Positions 8,163 through 15,335 of a DNA stretch of 35,566 nt are shown piece by piece (position 1 is the first letter of the stretch; the number at the start of each line of letters is the position of its first letter). The stretch comes from a virus. Below the pieces are notes generated by a model that was given only the letters and a program-made list of their open reading frames with translations, was not told the DNA's origin and did not search any database. Made by a program: the position numbers and the translations under genes. Location of the stretch: the IMG/VR virus record IMGVR_UViG_3300025282_000116, positions 1 through 35,566 of that record, one strand, 5' to 3'.

Positions 8163-8474
8163 AGTCTTCTCTATCTCGGGCCAGTCCAGGGGCCTCCATA
8201 TATAGACCTCGATGGATGGTACGTCTGACAGGCGCTGAATCCATTCCTCCTGTTCCTTCCGTAGTTTCCCCTTGTGGGACTTCAACTCGGCAAAGATAAG
8301 CCGGGTACCCCGGACCATCGTAAGGTCGGGATACCCGGCTTCTGACCGGCGGCTATCATAGGTATGGTAGACGGTCCACCCAGCAAGCTGGGCGTACTTC
8401 ATGAGGGTCTGCTGGAAATCCTTCTCCAGTACGTAGGGCCACCGCCGTTTCCGTGGTCTAGCCTTCGTTGGCAT
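8139..8474 (-). CDS. VRR-NUC domain nuclease
   Basis: A 111-aa single-domain protein of the VRR-NUC (PD-(D/E)XK) family. Visible motifs: an N-terminal Glu in LEKDFQQTLMKYAQLAGW, GYPDLTMVRGTRLIFAELKS (Asp then ExK catalytic core) and KLRKEQEEWIQRL. Stand-alone phage VRR-NUC proteins act as Holliday-junction or flap nucleases in replication and recombination, consistent with the RecT/exonuclease/ATPase genes upstream in the same operon. Last gene of the minus-strand operon, convergent with the late genes. Confidence 0.88.
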   Translation of the reverse strand: MPTKARPRKRRWPYVLEKDFQQTLMKYAQLAGWTVYHTYDSRRSEAGYPDLTMVRGTRLIFAELKSHKGKLRKEQEEWIQRLSDVPSIEVYIWRPLDWPEIEKTLRGGMVL

Positions 8475-8484
8475 CCGGCGCCCT

Positions 8485-8739
8485 TTACCATCTCACCATG
8501 AGGTCTTCGGGTTCAACCTGCCGGATATAATGGTACCCGTTCTCCACCAGGATCCCGTCGTCCTGGAATAGCCGGATGATCCTGCAAGGACTATGCCAAC
8601 AGCTCTGTGGATTGCCTAGTAGGGCGCTAAGGCGCGGGTCGGCCGGAGGGTCAGGGTCGGCCGCACAATAGCCCGGTTCGTGGCCGTCCCCTACCATGGG
8701 TTTCAAGCTGACACGGTCGCCTATATGGAACGTCGTCAT
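8485..8739 (-). CDS. Hypothetical protein, SH3-like beta fold possible
   Basis: The start is placed at ATG 8739 because GGAGGT (8744-8749 on the minus strand) precedes it by four bases; an upstream TTG at 8751 lies inside that Shine-Dalgarno. The 84-aa product starts MTTFHIGDRVSLKP, a pattern seen in small SH3-like barrels, and ends with IRLFQDDGILVENGYHYIRQ. Two Cys (PGYCAAD, QSCWHSPC) are present but do not form an obvious metal site. Function unknown. Confidence 0.6.
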   Translation of the reverse strand: MTTFHIGDRVSLKPMVGDGHEPGYCAADPDPPADPRLSALLGNPQSCWHSPCRIIRLFQDDGILVENGYHYIRQVEPEDLMVRW

Positions 8740-8864
8740 AAGTACCTCCAATTGATAAATATGGTGCTGATATAGGGGATAGGCCAGTGGCTGCTATCAT
8801 CAGCATATACAGGTATTAGCGATACCAGCCACCAGTTATGCCATTTTCGACGCCCGCTGTACAT
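8736..8864 (-). CDS. Possible 42-aa protein filling the spacer
   Basis: ATG at 8864 lies one base after the stop of the preceding gene, and the TGA overlaps the ATG of the following one (ATGA). The frame contains the next gene's Shine-Dalgarno. The product (MYSGRRKWHNWWLVSLIPVY at the start) is Trp/Tyr/Ile-rich with a weakly hydrophobic centre. Evidence is the perfect fit between two genes; there is no family match. Confidence 0.35.
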   Translation of the reverse strand: MYSGRRKWHNWWLVSLIPVYADDSSHWPIPYISTIFINWRYL

Positions 8865-8865
8865 A

Positions 8866-9033
8866 TCATATCCCCTGGGCGGCACGAGCCAGTTCTGCCA
8901 TACTCAGATTCAAGTTCTCCATCTGGGTATTATGTTCCTGTAATTCTTGCGTCCATTCTTTGATAGCTGACTCAACTCCCTTGATCGCTTTGATAACGTC
9001 TTCCATCTGACGCCATTGGTTCTGTTCATTCAT
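8866..9033 (-). CDS. Small coiled-coil protein, 55 aa
   Basis: ATG overlaps the ATPase stop (ATGA). The product is almost entirely helical (MNEQNQWRQMEDVIKAIKGV, then VESAIKEWTQELQEHN), with heptad spacing of hydrophobics. Coupling to the ATPase suggests a small partner or loader, but this rests on position only. Confidence 0.55.
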   Translation of the reverse strand: MNEQNQWRQMEDVIKAIKGVESAIKEWTQELQEHNTQMENLNLSMAELARAAQGI

Positions 9034-10244
9034 CTATTCACTCCCCACGTATTATTCCCTTGCTTGGAGAACTGGTTGTTCCGGGACAGTATGACCTGAA
9101 CGCTCTGGGCATTGGCCCCGAGGTCTTCGGCTAACTCCCGCGCCGTCGTCGGCCCGCTCCGGACCAGGCTCGCCGCGATCCGTTCTCTCAAAGGTAATTC
9201 TTCAAAGAACTCAGGAACGTCCTCAAGCATCTCCATCTGGAGTTGGACGGTCCCGTTGTCGAAGTGGAACCGGTAGCTGCTGCTGGTCTGGAGTCGCCCC
9301 TCGTTAGCCTTGCGGTGCATCAGGGCCACGTGGATGATATTCTCACCCTCTTGCTGGGACTTCTTGAGCTCGTAGGTATTCCTGGGGTAGTTGACCCAGT
9401 ACACGCTTCCGAACGGCCCGATGGAGTTCCCTCCCTTGCTTCTGTGGGCGATCGTCAATGACGTGATATGAAGGGAGCGGAGGGCCGTGAAATAATTGAT
9501 CGCTGCCGCGGCTGACTCCGGCTCGCCTCCGCACGCGGGTCCGGCAGAATCTATTATCACCATCTTGATATCGTGTTCCGCGACGATCCTCTGGAGTTCG
9601 TCTACCTCGGACGCTACGGGTTGCCAGCAGAAACGGTAGAGGATCGTACTTGGTGCCTCCAGGCCGAAACCGCTCTGCAAGGCCTGGATCCGGCGGGCCG
9701 TCACCGATTTGCCCGTTTCGTAGTCCAGATACAGGACCCTTCCCTGGATAGGCCGAAGCCGGCCGAAGGTTATCCCCTGGTCTACCAGGAGGCCGCAGAG
9801 CGCGGCCATGTAGGACTTGCCGATACCGCCTTCCCCATAGAGAAGACAGGCCTCGCCGTCGATCAGCATCGGGGCTAGGCGCATCTCCGCTTGGGGAGGG
9901 GGATTGACCTGGCCCAGCGATACTACCGGCTCGCCCTGGCGCCACCGGTCAAGTACTGCCACGCACATCTCCTCTATGATAGCTGACCAGTCCCTTACCA
10001 CCATGTTCCCGCGTTCCGTGCAGAAGCGGGCTACCTCGTTCCGGGACCGAGTCGCCAGGAGGTTGAGGGTCGTGAGGTGGATATGTCCTTCCGGGTAAGC
10101 GGTGATCCGGACCTCCGCCGTCGGCGCTTGCCGGGATGATTCCCGGATACGGTCAACGGTGATCTGGACTTGATCGGATTCCCAGTTGAACCGGTAGGCA
10201 TTGCCGACGACGGTCAAGGTGAACGGGCGTTGGTGAGGCGTCAC
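9030..10244 (-). CDS. RecA-fold replicative ATPase, RepA-like, with C-terminal winged helix
   Basis: A 404-aa protein with three parts. Residues 1-120 are an unassigned N-terminal domain. Residues ~125-330 form a RecA/RepA-type P-loop ATPase: Walker A GEGGIGKS at 137-144, LYLDYE near 171-176, Walker B KMVIIDSAG at ~227-235, and SLTIAHRSKGG as sensor. Residues ~350-404 form a winged-helix domain (ERIAASLVRSGPTTARELAE). Phages use such proteins as replicative helicases or loaders; sites are cytoplasmic at the replication fork. GTG start overlaps the preceding gene (GTGA). Helicase role inferred from family and operon. Confidence 0.8.
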   Translation of the reverse strand: MTPHQRPFTLTVVGNAYRFNWESDQVQITVDRIRESSRQAPTAEVRITAYPEGHIHLTTLNLLATRSRNEVARFCTERGNMVVRDWSAIIEEMCVAVLDRWRQGEPVVSLGQVNPPPQAEMRLAPMLIDGEACLLYGEGGIGKSYMAALCGLLVDQGITFGRLRPIQGRVLYLDYETGKSVTARRIQALQSGFGLEAPSTILYRFCWQPVASEVDELQRIVAEHDIKMVIIDSAGPACGGEPESAAAAINYFTALRSLHITSLTIAHRSKGGNSIGPFGSVYWVNYPRNTYELKKSQQEGENIIHVALMHRKANEGRLQTSSSYRFHFDNGTVQLQMEMLEDVPEFFEELPLRERIAASLVRSGPTTARELAEDLGANAQSVQVILSRNNQFSKQGNNTWGVNR

Positions 10245-10600
10245 GGGGTATCCGTCCAGGTAGGACGCCTAGATGGAACAGGCCGGTCGATAGGAGGGGG
10301 CGGTTCCGGGGGCCTGGGCGGCGCGCTTACTTGCGATGGCCGTTTCTGGTCCCGCAAGACTTCCACTACTTCATCAAGCTTATCAATCATCTGCCATATG
10401 TCCGGGGTACTTGGCGCGGGTGGCTCGTCGAAACGGGCTTCGCGGATAAGGCCTTCAGACCTGCGCCGCCGCCGTCTGTCTTCTACTTTTGCTATCAGCC
10501 CCGGTGTAACAACCACGCCCATCTTCTGGGCGATCCGTTGCCATCCACCAGGCTGCGGGATATCTTCCAGAGGTTCCCATTCTTCGTCGTTCATCATCAT
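10241..10600 (-). CDS. Hypothetical protein, Pro/Arg-rich, replication operon
   Basis: A 119-aa protein with a run of three in-frame ATGs at the start (MMMNDEEWEPLED) preceded by GAGGGAAGG, so any of the three may be used. Contains a basic helix (LIAKVEDRRRRRRSEGLI), a short acidic helix (WQMIDKLDEVVEVLRDQK) and a Pro-rich disordered tail (PPRPPEPPPPIDRPVPSRRP). The stop overlaps the ATPase GTG by four bases, suggesting joint synthesis with it. A DNA-binding or adaptor role is plausible but not shown. Confidence 0.6.
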   Translation of the reverse strand: MMMNDEEWEPLEDIPQPGGWQRIAQKMGVVVTPGLIAKVEDRRRRRRSEGLIREARFDEPPAPSTPDIWQMIDKLDEVVEVLRDQKRPSQVSAPPRPPEPPPPIDRPVPSRRPTWTDTP

Positions 10601-10731
10601 CCTTCCCTCTAAGATTAGGAGGGGGCGGGAGCCATCCTAGTGGAGTAGTGGCCCCCATTATCGTCCTTGTGTGCCCATAACGGCGCAGAGTGATGGCCCG
10701 CATCCGCGTGGGAGGACGAACCCCATATAGT
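10601..10731 (-). other. Intergenic spacer without a supported gene
   Basis: 131 bp between the RecT-like gene and the Pro-rich gene. I see the next gene's Shine-Dalgarno but no convincing hairpin or promoter. An 82-residue frame crossing it overlaps the coding region for most of its length and looks like a shadow. Confidence 0.5.
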
Positions 10732-11595
10732 CTAGTCAGTAGATTCGGCGGCTACTTCTTCAAAGGTTTCCTCGATAGCCTCCGGGACGGACTCCATCGG
10801 TGGTTCGGCGTCCTCGGTGGGCGCGGCTGATCCGTCCCATACGCAATACCCGCCGTCTTCCTTCAGATGGACCCACCCGGTCACCCTGGTCTTGCTGCTT
10901 CGTTTCGACTCAAAGTAGACCTTGTGCTCGTCGCAGAAGGGCTTGGATGGGTTGCTCGGCTCTCCGGCTGGACGATTATTCGAGGTATGGACCACCGGAG
11001 GCGCGATCTGTTTCATACCCTCGGCAGCATCTTCTTCCGGCAGTTCAACCTTCATCTCGGCGGCGTCATAGAGGCCAGCGAACGTATTTGGGAAGGCTTC
11101 CCGGAGCGCCTGGACCAGGGCCACCTTCCGGATCATAGTACCTGGCATGGACTTCCATCCCGATCTCCCGGTGTCGTATTCCCTGAAGGACACCGGGATC
11201 TCCGTGGGTATCTTCCGGTCCATCCGGTGGATCTCAGCCCAGCCTCCGACCAGTTTCTCCTCATCCAATATCAGGCTGCCCTTCCGGTATTCCACCGCGC
11301 CGGAGCTATCCTGGACTATGACCCCGGCTACCATACCGGCGAACTGGGGATGGGCCTCGGCCCGTTTCGTGAAAGAGTCTTTCCCCACGACCATCGTGGC
11401 TACTCCGTCGCCGAACTTCAGCAAATAGGCGTCCCTTACGAAGGGGTTCAAGCCCTGATACCTACAGAGCTCAAGGAATAGTGCGGCCTCCTGGTCGGTG
11501 GCCTTAGGGCAGAACAACCGCTTGACATCGGTCAGCGATAGCGATACCTCGGCATTGGATAAGGTGTCCTTATATGTCACGATCTCAGTCGTCAT
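10732..11595 (-). CDS. RecT/Bet-family single-strand annealing protein
   Basis: A 287-aa protein. Start at ATG 11595, preceded by GGAGGAAAG and overlapping the exonuclease stop (ATGA). Family blocks: LTDVKRLFCPKATDQEAALF, CRYQGLNPFVRDAYLLKF and VGKDSFTKRAEAHPQFAG. These match the Bet/RecT pattern, in which LNPF and the DxFxKxA motif are diagnostic; SMPGTMIRKVALVQALREAF is the conserved C-terminal part of the core. These proteins anneal complementary single strands during recombination. The last ~90 residues are acidic and disordered with FCDEHKVYFES, a possible partner-binding tail. Works with the adjacent exonuclease. Confidence 0.88.
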   Translation of the reverse strand: MTTEIVTYKDTLSNAEVSLSLTDVKRLFCPKATDQEAALFLELCRYQGLNPFVRDAYLLKFGDGVATMVVGKDSFTKRAEAHPQFAGMVAGVIVQDSSGAVEYRKGSLILDEEKLVGGWAEIHRMDRKIPTEIPVSFREYDTGRSGWKSMPGTMIRKVALVQALREAFPNTFAGLYDAAEMKVELPEEDAAEGMKQIAPPVVHTSNNRPAGEPSNPSKPFCDEHKVYFESKRSSKTRVTGWVHLKEDGGYCVWDGSAAPTEDAEPPMESVPEAIEETFEEVAAESTD

Positions 11596-12479
11596 CTTTC
11601 CTCCGTTATGATTTGATCGGCCCAGGTCAGGTCGTCCCATACTCCCTTGGCAGCATGAAGGGACTTGAAAGCCAGTTTGGCCGCGTTCAGGTTTCCTACT
11701 CTGGCAGCCTCGAATATCTGCCGGTTGCTTCGGAGTACCCAGGCCGCGGTAGGCTCGATGCCCGTGATCTCCTTATAAGCCATCGCGTAACCGGCTAGCT
11801 GGACCTGGGCATTGTCGTATAGGCCGCCGGTCTTCCAGTCGAACAGGGTGATATTACCTCCCCGTTCGGCTACGCAGTCTATCTTCCCGGCATATAACAT
11901 CTCCGGGTGATAGACCGTGACCTCGAAGTCCAGGACGTTATACTCATGGCTTGCCAGCCATTCCCTTATGTTATAGGTGGACTCCTCCAGATCGGGGTCG
12001 ATGAAGTATTCTACGCCCATCTTGTCGGCTTTCAGAAGGGCTTCCAGTTCCTCATGGACGCGGTTCCCAAAGTCCCTTGCGATGGATGATTTGCTAGGGA
12101 CTTTCTCCGCTTCTTTGCGGAGTTTCAACAAGTCCCGTTTCTGGGTCCGGTGGTTGACTATAGATCCACCTTCGTTCAAGGTCTTCCTCTTCTCATCACC
12201 GTACTCGCCGAAGATGGTATCAAAGCCGTTCTTTCGGCCTGCGGCGTACATATTGGCCTTCATGTACATCCCGCTGATCGTGCTGCAACTGGTCATTCCG
12301 GTACAGCTCTCCGGCTTGGGTTGCCGGTCTTTCGTGGACCTTCCCGTGCATTGGCCGCAGCGCGTACAGGGGAACCCGTCCACCTTATAGGTATGGCCGT
12401 GCTCCCCCCACTTTCGCAGGGTAACTTCACGGTCGAATCGGGGCAGGGTGTTATCCGGTAGCCTGAGTATCTCAGCCAT
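11592..12479 (-). CDS. PD-(D/E)XK exonuclease, RecB/Cas4-like, with Cys-rich N-terminus
   Basis: A 295-aa protein. Start taken at ATG 12479, eight bases after AGGAGG; ATG 12485 and GTG 12488 lie too close to it. The nuclease core is at ~135-240: SIARDFGNRVHEELEALL (His142), YAGKIDCVAERGG (Asp201), ITLFDWKTGG (DxK at 214-216) and NAQVQLAGYAMAY (Gln motif). It sits directly upstream of RecT, forming a typical exonuclease/annealase pair that resects double-strand ends. Odd feature: five Cys at 38, 41, 44, 59 and 65 (CTRCGQC, then C and C) suggest a zinc or Fe-S site at the N-terminus, whereas Cas4/AddB-type clusters usually also use C-terminal Cys. Confidence 0.85.
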   Translation of the reverse strand: MAEILRLPDNTLPRFDREVTLRKWGEHGHTYKVDGFPCTRCGQCTGRSTKDRQPKPESCTGMTSCSTISGMYMKANMYAAGRKNGFDTIFGEYGDEKRKTLNEGGSIVNHRTQKRDLLKLRKEAEKVPSKSSIARDFGNRVHEELEALLKADKMGVEYFIDPDLEESTYNIREWLASHEYNVLDFEVTVYHPEMLYAGKIDCVAERGGNITLFDWKTGGLYDNAQVQLAGYAMAYKEITGIEPTAAWVLRSNRQIFEAARVGNLNAAKLAFKSLHAAKGVWDDLTWADQIITEER

Positions 12480-12669
12480 TGCCATCACCTCCTGGCGACC
12501 TATTGTATAGTTTGTTCAACCATGTAGATATCAGGTAATGCCATGGTTCCCGTGGGTTACCGCCCGCCCGGACATACTCGATGCCCAGGCGAACGTCCAT
12601 ATCGCTCAAGGCATGGCCCCGTTGCCGGAGCACTATGCCTATCAGAAGTTCGTCCCGGTGGTTAACCAC
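12472..12669 (-). CDS. Hypothetical small protein
   Basis: A 65-aa product, probable GTG start (12669) overlapping the end of the DUF932 gene by eight bases; the stop overlaps the exonuclease start and the frame contains its Shine-Dalgarno. The sequence (LIGIVLRQRGHALSDMDVRL, then EYVRAGG) is helical and soluble. Support is the double overlap. Function unknown. Confidence 0.5.
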   Translation of the reverse strand: MVNHRDELLIGIVLRQRGHALSDMDVRLGIEYVRAGGNPREPWHYLISTWLNKLYNRSPGGDGNG

Positions 12670-13711
12670 TAAAGGCTGAAACCCCTTCCCTTGAGAAGTC
12701 TTGCAAGAGGTTCCAGGCTTTGCCCTTAGTGGTCCGGCCAGGGCCGAACCAGGCCTTCTCTAGGCGGTGCTCGTCGGGTTCTCCTAACTGCCCATGCCCT
12801 ACCCGATCGTAGTAGTCCACGAACTCGGTAGCGGCATTGTACGCGGCCCAAGCGGTCTGCTTGACGCCGGGGATCTCCTGGCCCCTGCCCTCAACGAACA
12901 GGTGCTGGAGCATGTCGATAGCCTCGCGGGTATACTTATGGAGGGTCGTCGGGTCTACGGCCTCGGCTTCCATACGCTTGGGCTTCACCAGGGCCGTGGC
13001 GAAGGACTCCATATCGATGGTGGTCATATTGGCATTGACCAATCCGTCAACCCCTTCCATCATCCGTTCGAAGTATGCCTGGGATAGGCCCAAGCCTTCA
13101 CGGGCCTGGACCGCTTTACTGTAGACATCTCCGCTATGACGGATCGTCACGATGTCCGATGCCGAACCACGCCGGAAGGCGAAGTGTAAGGTATTGGAGC
13201 AGACTACCCGGATCATAGTCGGCCGCATGGTTAAGCCCAGGCTGCCGTCGTGGCTGGTGCTGAGGAGGATATAGGGTTCCAGTTCATCCCCCGGTACTAC
13301 CTCATAGGACTTGCCCATCTTCGCCAGGATCCAGACGATCTTGCCATCACGCAGGGCGCCAGCCGTATGGTATTGTCCCTGGCCCGGTCCCATCACCGCG
13401 TCAAACAACCCGAAGGCGTCGACGTTCTGGATCGGGCTGTAGTGCTCGGTACGGAGGCCCAGGACCTTGCCGTTGTCTTGCCGGACTATGAATCGGTAAG
13501 GGTCAACCTCGTTGTAACGGGTCTTGAACCAATCATGGGTCCCTCGGTAGACCGGCTCAAGGGCGACCGTCCAATCCAGGTGCGCGGCCTCCAGAGCTTC
13601 CTCCGCGGTGGCCGGACCCTCCAGGCGTTGCCCTAGCCCATGCCAGGGCGTGTCCCCGATGTAGAACATCTCTGCTTCGCCATTGGCGGCGATCGATAGT
13701 TCGTGAGGCAT
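12662..13711 (-). CDS. DUF932 / TIGR03299-type phage-plasmid protein
   Basis: A 349-aa protein. Start at ATG 13711 after AAGGGGG; a longer frame to 13804 would run through a palindromic leader. Family features: GDTPWHGLGQRLEGPATAEE at the N-terminus, then FIVRQDNGKVLGLRTEHYSP, WILAKMGKSYEVVPGDELEP, STSHDGSLGLTMRPTMIRVV and CSNTLHFAF. These are the hallmark blocks of the DUF932 family found in phages and plasmids next to recombination genes. The biochemical role is not established; association with exonuclease/RecT pairs suggests DNA metabolism. Confidence 0.85.
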   Translation of the reverse strand: MPHELSIAANGEAEMFYIGDTPWHGLGQRLEGPATAEEALEAAHLDWTVALEPVYRGTHDWFKTRYNEVDPYRFIVRQDNGKVLGLRTEHYSPIQNVDAFGLFDAVMGPGQGQYHTAGALRDGKIVWILAKMGKSYEVVPGDELEPYILLSTSHDGSLGLTMRPTMIRVVCSNTLHFAFRRGSASDIVTIRHSGDVYSKAVQAREGLGLSQAYFERMMEGVDGLVNANMTTIDMESFATALVKPKRMEAEAVDPTTLHKYTREAIDMLQHLFVEGRGQEIPGVKQTAWAAYNAATEFVDYYDRVGHGQLGEPDEHRLEKAWFGPGRTTKGKAWNLLQDFSREGVSAFSG

Positions 13712-13803
13712 AACTAGCCCCCTTCTATATATTTGGGCAACTGCCCGGGCAGTGTAACCCATCTCAACCCACCACGTCACCGTGATGGGTTGAAGGGACC
13801 GCA
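13712..13803 (-). promoter_or_regulatory. Palindrome-rich leader of the DUF932 gene
   Basis: Two inverted repeats lie between the genes on the minus strand: AACCCATC with GATGGGTT, and the palindrome ACTGCCCGGGCAGT (13740-13753). It starts with CGGTGA like the nine RNA elements upstream but lacks their UAA and CAAG core. May be a translational leader, an operator or a degenerate copy. Confidence 0.4.
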
Positions 13804-14019
13804 CTATCCGTCGGGGTCGGCGTCACACGTGACCCACTGGGTACAGGTCCGCAGCAGGTTGTCATAGTCGCCGCTCATACATTCCTTGAGGAACAGGTCC
13901 CTCTCGGCTTTGTCGACGCCTTTATAATGAAGGGCCTCGGTGACCCTTCCCATGATGGCGAAGGCGTTCCCGTCCTCCCCGACTAGCCTGACATAGATGT
14001 GTGGATATTTGATCGTCAT
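13804..14019 (-). CDS. Conserved small phage protein, 71 aa
   Basis: ATG overlaps the upstream stop. The product (MTIKYPHIYVRLVGEDGNAF, AIMGRVTEALHYKGV, CMSGDYDNLLRTCTQWV) matches a family I recognise from many actinobacterial phages and prophages, where it is annotated as hypothetical. Soluble alpha/beta mini-domain; function unknown. Confidence 0.75.
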   Translation of the reverse strand: MTIKYPHIYVRLVGEDGNAFAIMGRVTEALHYKGVDKAERDLFLKECMSGDYDNLLRTCTQWVTCDADPDG

Positions 14020-14267
14020 ATTCCATCCTTTGGTTTATCTGTGATCTCGAGGAACCCCACCCGGTCTAATTCCCGGATGAAGTCCTCGCAGGTGCCGAAC
14101 TTTATCCCTTCCCCCTGCCATTGCTCTATCCTCCAGGCCACGCGTTCCATCAGCTCGGCCTTGTCCTGAGGCTGGGAGAAGTTGGTTAGTTTAAGTTGAC
14201 CGACCAGGTCGTCCCAGGAGTCGGCCGTGAATACCTCGCCCATATAGGTCTGGACCGTTATGCTCAT
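14016..14267 (-). CDS. Hypothetical small protein, 83 aa
   Basis: Begins right after the upstream stop (14268) and overlaps the next gene by four bases. Sequence MSITVQTYMGEVFTADSWDD then LVGQLKLTNFSQPQDKAEL; a mixed alpha/beta soluble protein with no known motif. Part of the coupled trio 13804-14567. Confidence 0.6.
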   Translation of the reverse strand: MSITVQTYMGEVFTADSWDDLVGQLKLTNFSQPQDKAELMERVAWRIEQWQGEGIKFGTCEDFIRELDRVGFLEITDKPKDGI

Positions 14268-14567
14268 TCACTCCTCCGATGCTTTAGCGGCTTTTAGCTC
14301 AGCCGCGGTCTTCACCCCATAGCGCCGTTTCTCAACGGATACGTCCAGCAGGTGCTTGGCCTTCTTGATCCGGGTCATCGCCCCCTCCAGGGCTTGACCA
14401 GCCATGAACTCATCCCAGTCTTCCTTGTGGTCCGTCCCACAGGAGGGACAGGTCGTGACGGCGGCATTAAGATCGGCCTTCACCGTCGCCAGAAGGGTTT
14501 CTGCCAGGTTCAGCCGCTTGTCCCGTTTCCTATCGGTCGGGTCGGCTTCGTCCCAATGATTCCCCAT
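14268..14567 (-). CDS. Small helical protein with CPSC motif
   Basis: A 99-aa product. ATG 14567 lies five bases after GGAGG, the Shine-Dalgarno that closes RNA element E1. A CPSCGTDH motif (residues ~40-47) could bind zinc but has no clear second Cys pair. Helical segments flank it (RLNLAETLLATVKADLNAAV and GAMTRIKKAKHLLDVSVEKR). Function unknown. Confidence 0.6.
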   Translation of the reverse strand: MGNHWDEADPTDRKRDKRLNLAETLLATVKADLNAAVTTCPSCGTDHKEDWDEFMAGQALEGAMTRIKKAKHLLDVSVEKRRYGVKTAAELKAAKASEE

Positions 14568-14572
14568 CGGGT

Positions 14573-14648
14573 CCTCCACCCCGCTTAGTTTGCTGGGCTT
14601 GCCACCAGCTTGCGGGTTACGCCCACCCCGGAGGGTGGGTGGCTCACC
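14573..14648 (-). ncRNA. Structured intergenic RNA element E1, twister-like
   Basis: Minus-strand order: GGUGA, GCC, hairpin P1 (CCCACCC-UCCG-GGGUGGG, 14622-14639), G, UAA, CCCGC, hairpin P4 (GCUGG, loop UGGCAAGC, CCAGC, 14592-14609), A-rich linker, GCGGG, then Shine-Dalgarno GGAGG. Loop GGC pairs with GCC (14641-14643). CCCGC pairs with GCGGG. The predicted cleavage site by twister analogy is between 14619 (U) and 14618 (A). Precedes gene 14268-14567. Confidence 0.8.
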
Positions 14649-14657
14649 TTACCTCAA

Positions 14658-14942
14658 CTATTCCTGACGGCTCATCCCGAGCTCAAAGCTGAACGGGTGG
14701 ATCACCCCGCTAGTATCTTCGCCGTGGGTGTAACGATCGAAATTCCCGACGAAAGCGACGGCGGCTTCGGGCATCTGGTAGTCCGTCCAGTGACCATCGG
14801 TATCCATGATCGAGGCGAACTCGGTGTAGACCGAGCAGACCGGAAACCCGGCCCGATGAAGGGCCAGGGCGATAGGGCATGAATACTTATCCAGCGGCTT
14901 GCCGTGGTCGATATCTTCCTGGGTGACGTTCACGATGAACAT
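14658..14942 (-). CDS. Conserved phage protein, 94 aa
   Basis: ATG 14942 follows GGAGG by five bases; an upstream in-frame TTG is not needed. MFIVNVTQEDIDHGKPLDKY then SCPIALALHRAGFPV and a terminal FVGNFDRYTHGEDT...PFSFEL form a pattern I recognise from small conserved proteins of actinobacterial phages (QEDI...CPIALAL...F). No function is assigned there. It lies between RNA elements E2 (upstream) and E1 (downstream). Confidence 0.7.
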   Translation of the reverse strand: MFIVNVTQEDIDHGKPLDKYSCPIALALHRAGFPVCSVYTEFASIMDTDGHWTDYQMPEAAVAFVGNFDRYTHGEDTSGVIHPFSFELGMSRQE

Positions 14943-14947
14943 TAGTT

Positions 14948-15021
14948 CCTCCAACCCGTGTTATTTTGACCGGGCTTGCCACCGGTCTGCGGGTTACGGC
15001 CCCCGAAGGGGCTGGCTCACC
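14948..15021 (-). ncRNA. Structured intergenic RNA element E2, twister-like
   Basis: P1 is GCCCC-UUCG-GGGGC; P4 is GACCGG, loop UGGCAAGC, CCGGUC. Loop GGC pairs with GCC after GGUGA. AACCCG pairs with CGGGUU immediately before GGAGG. Invariant UAA; predicted cut 14996/14995. The UGA of GGUGA is the stop codon of the upstream gene 15017-15328. Confidence 0.82.
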
Positions 15022-15328
15022 TCTCCGTTATTACTTTGAACTTGCCGGTCCCGGCGCAGGGATCGCAACCATAATCGCCGCTGTCAGGGCCGGTAGCGCC
15101 GTTGAAGTAGCTGGGCGGCGACCAACCGTGTTCCCCGCGGCCTTCGCAGCAGTAGCAGATCAGATGCCAGTCGGAGTATTTGGGGCCGAAGACGGTTGCC
15201 TCTTCGCGTAGTTGCCGATGACCCTCCAGGGAAGGGCCTTGACCGTCAGGGCCATATAAGGCGTCTTCGATGGTTATACATTCGCCAGCCGTAACCTTAC
15301 GGCCATCACTTAATGTTGTTTGCATCAT
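15017..15328 (-). CDS. Small protein with two CxxCxGxG zinc motifs
   Basis: A 103-aa product. Two DnaJ-type half sites, CYCCEGRG (residues ~60-67) and CDPCAGTG (~89-96), would form one zinc site as in DnaJ Cys-rich modules or the small phage zinc proteins that carry them. Start at ATG 15328 or 15325. Only seven bases separate it from the preceding gene, so it lacks its own RNA element and is probably translated by coupling. Role unknown; possibly nucleic-acid or protein binding. Confidence 0.65.
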   Translation of the reverse strand: MMQTTLSDGRKVTAGECITIEDALYGPDGQGPSLEGHRQLREEATVFGPKYSDWHLICYCCEGRGEHGWSPPSYFNGATGPDSGDYGCDPCAGTGKFKVITER

Positions 15329-15335
15329 TTAATAA

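Noticed and set aside
10455-10703. 82-aa minus-strand frame across the spacer before the Pro-rich gene
   Set aside because: Mostly overlaps the better supported 10241-10600 frame; no Shine-Dalgarno and no recognisable fold.
12502-12514. ATTGTATAGTTTG shared with about 29266-29278 as a repeated regulatory site
   Set aside because: One copy lies inside a coding region and the flanks differ; a single 13-base match is too little support.
13712-13803. A tenth copy of the RNA element before the DUF932 gene
   Set aside because: It has GGUGA and stems but no UAA/CAAG core and no loop-triplet pair; kept only as a palindromic leader.
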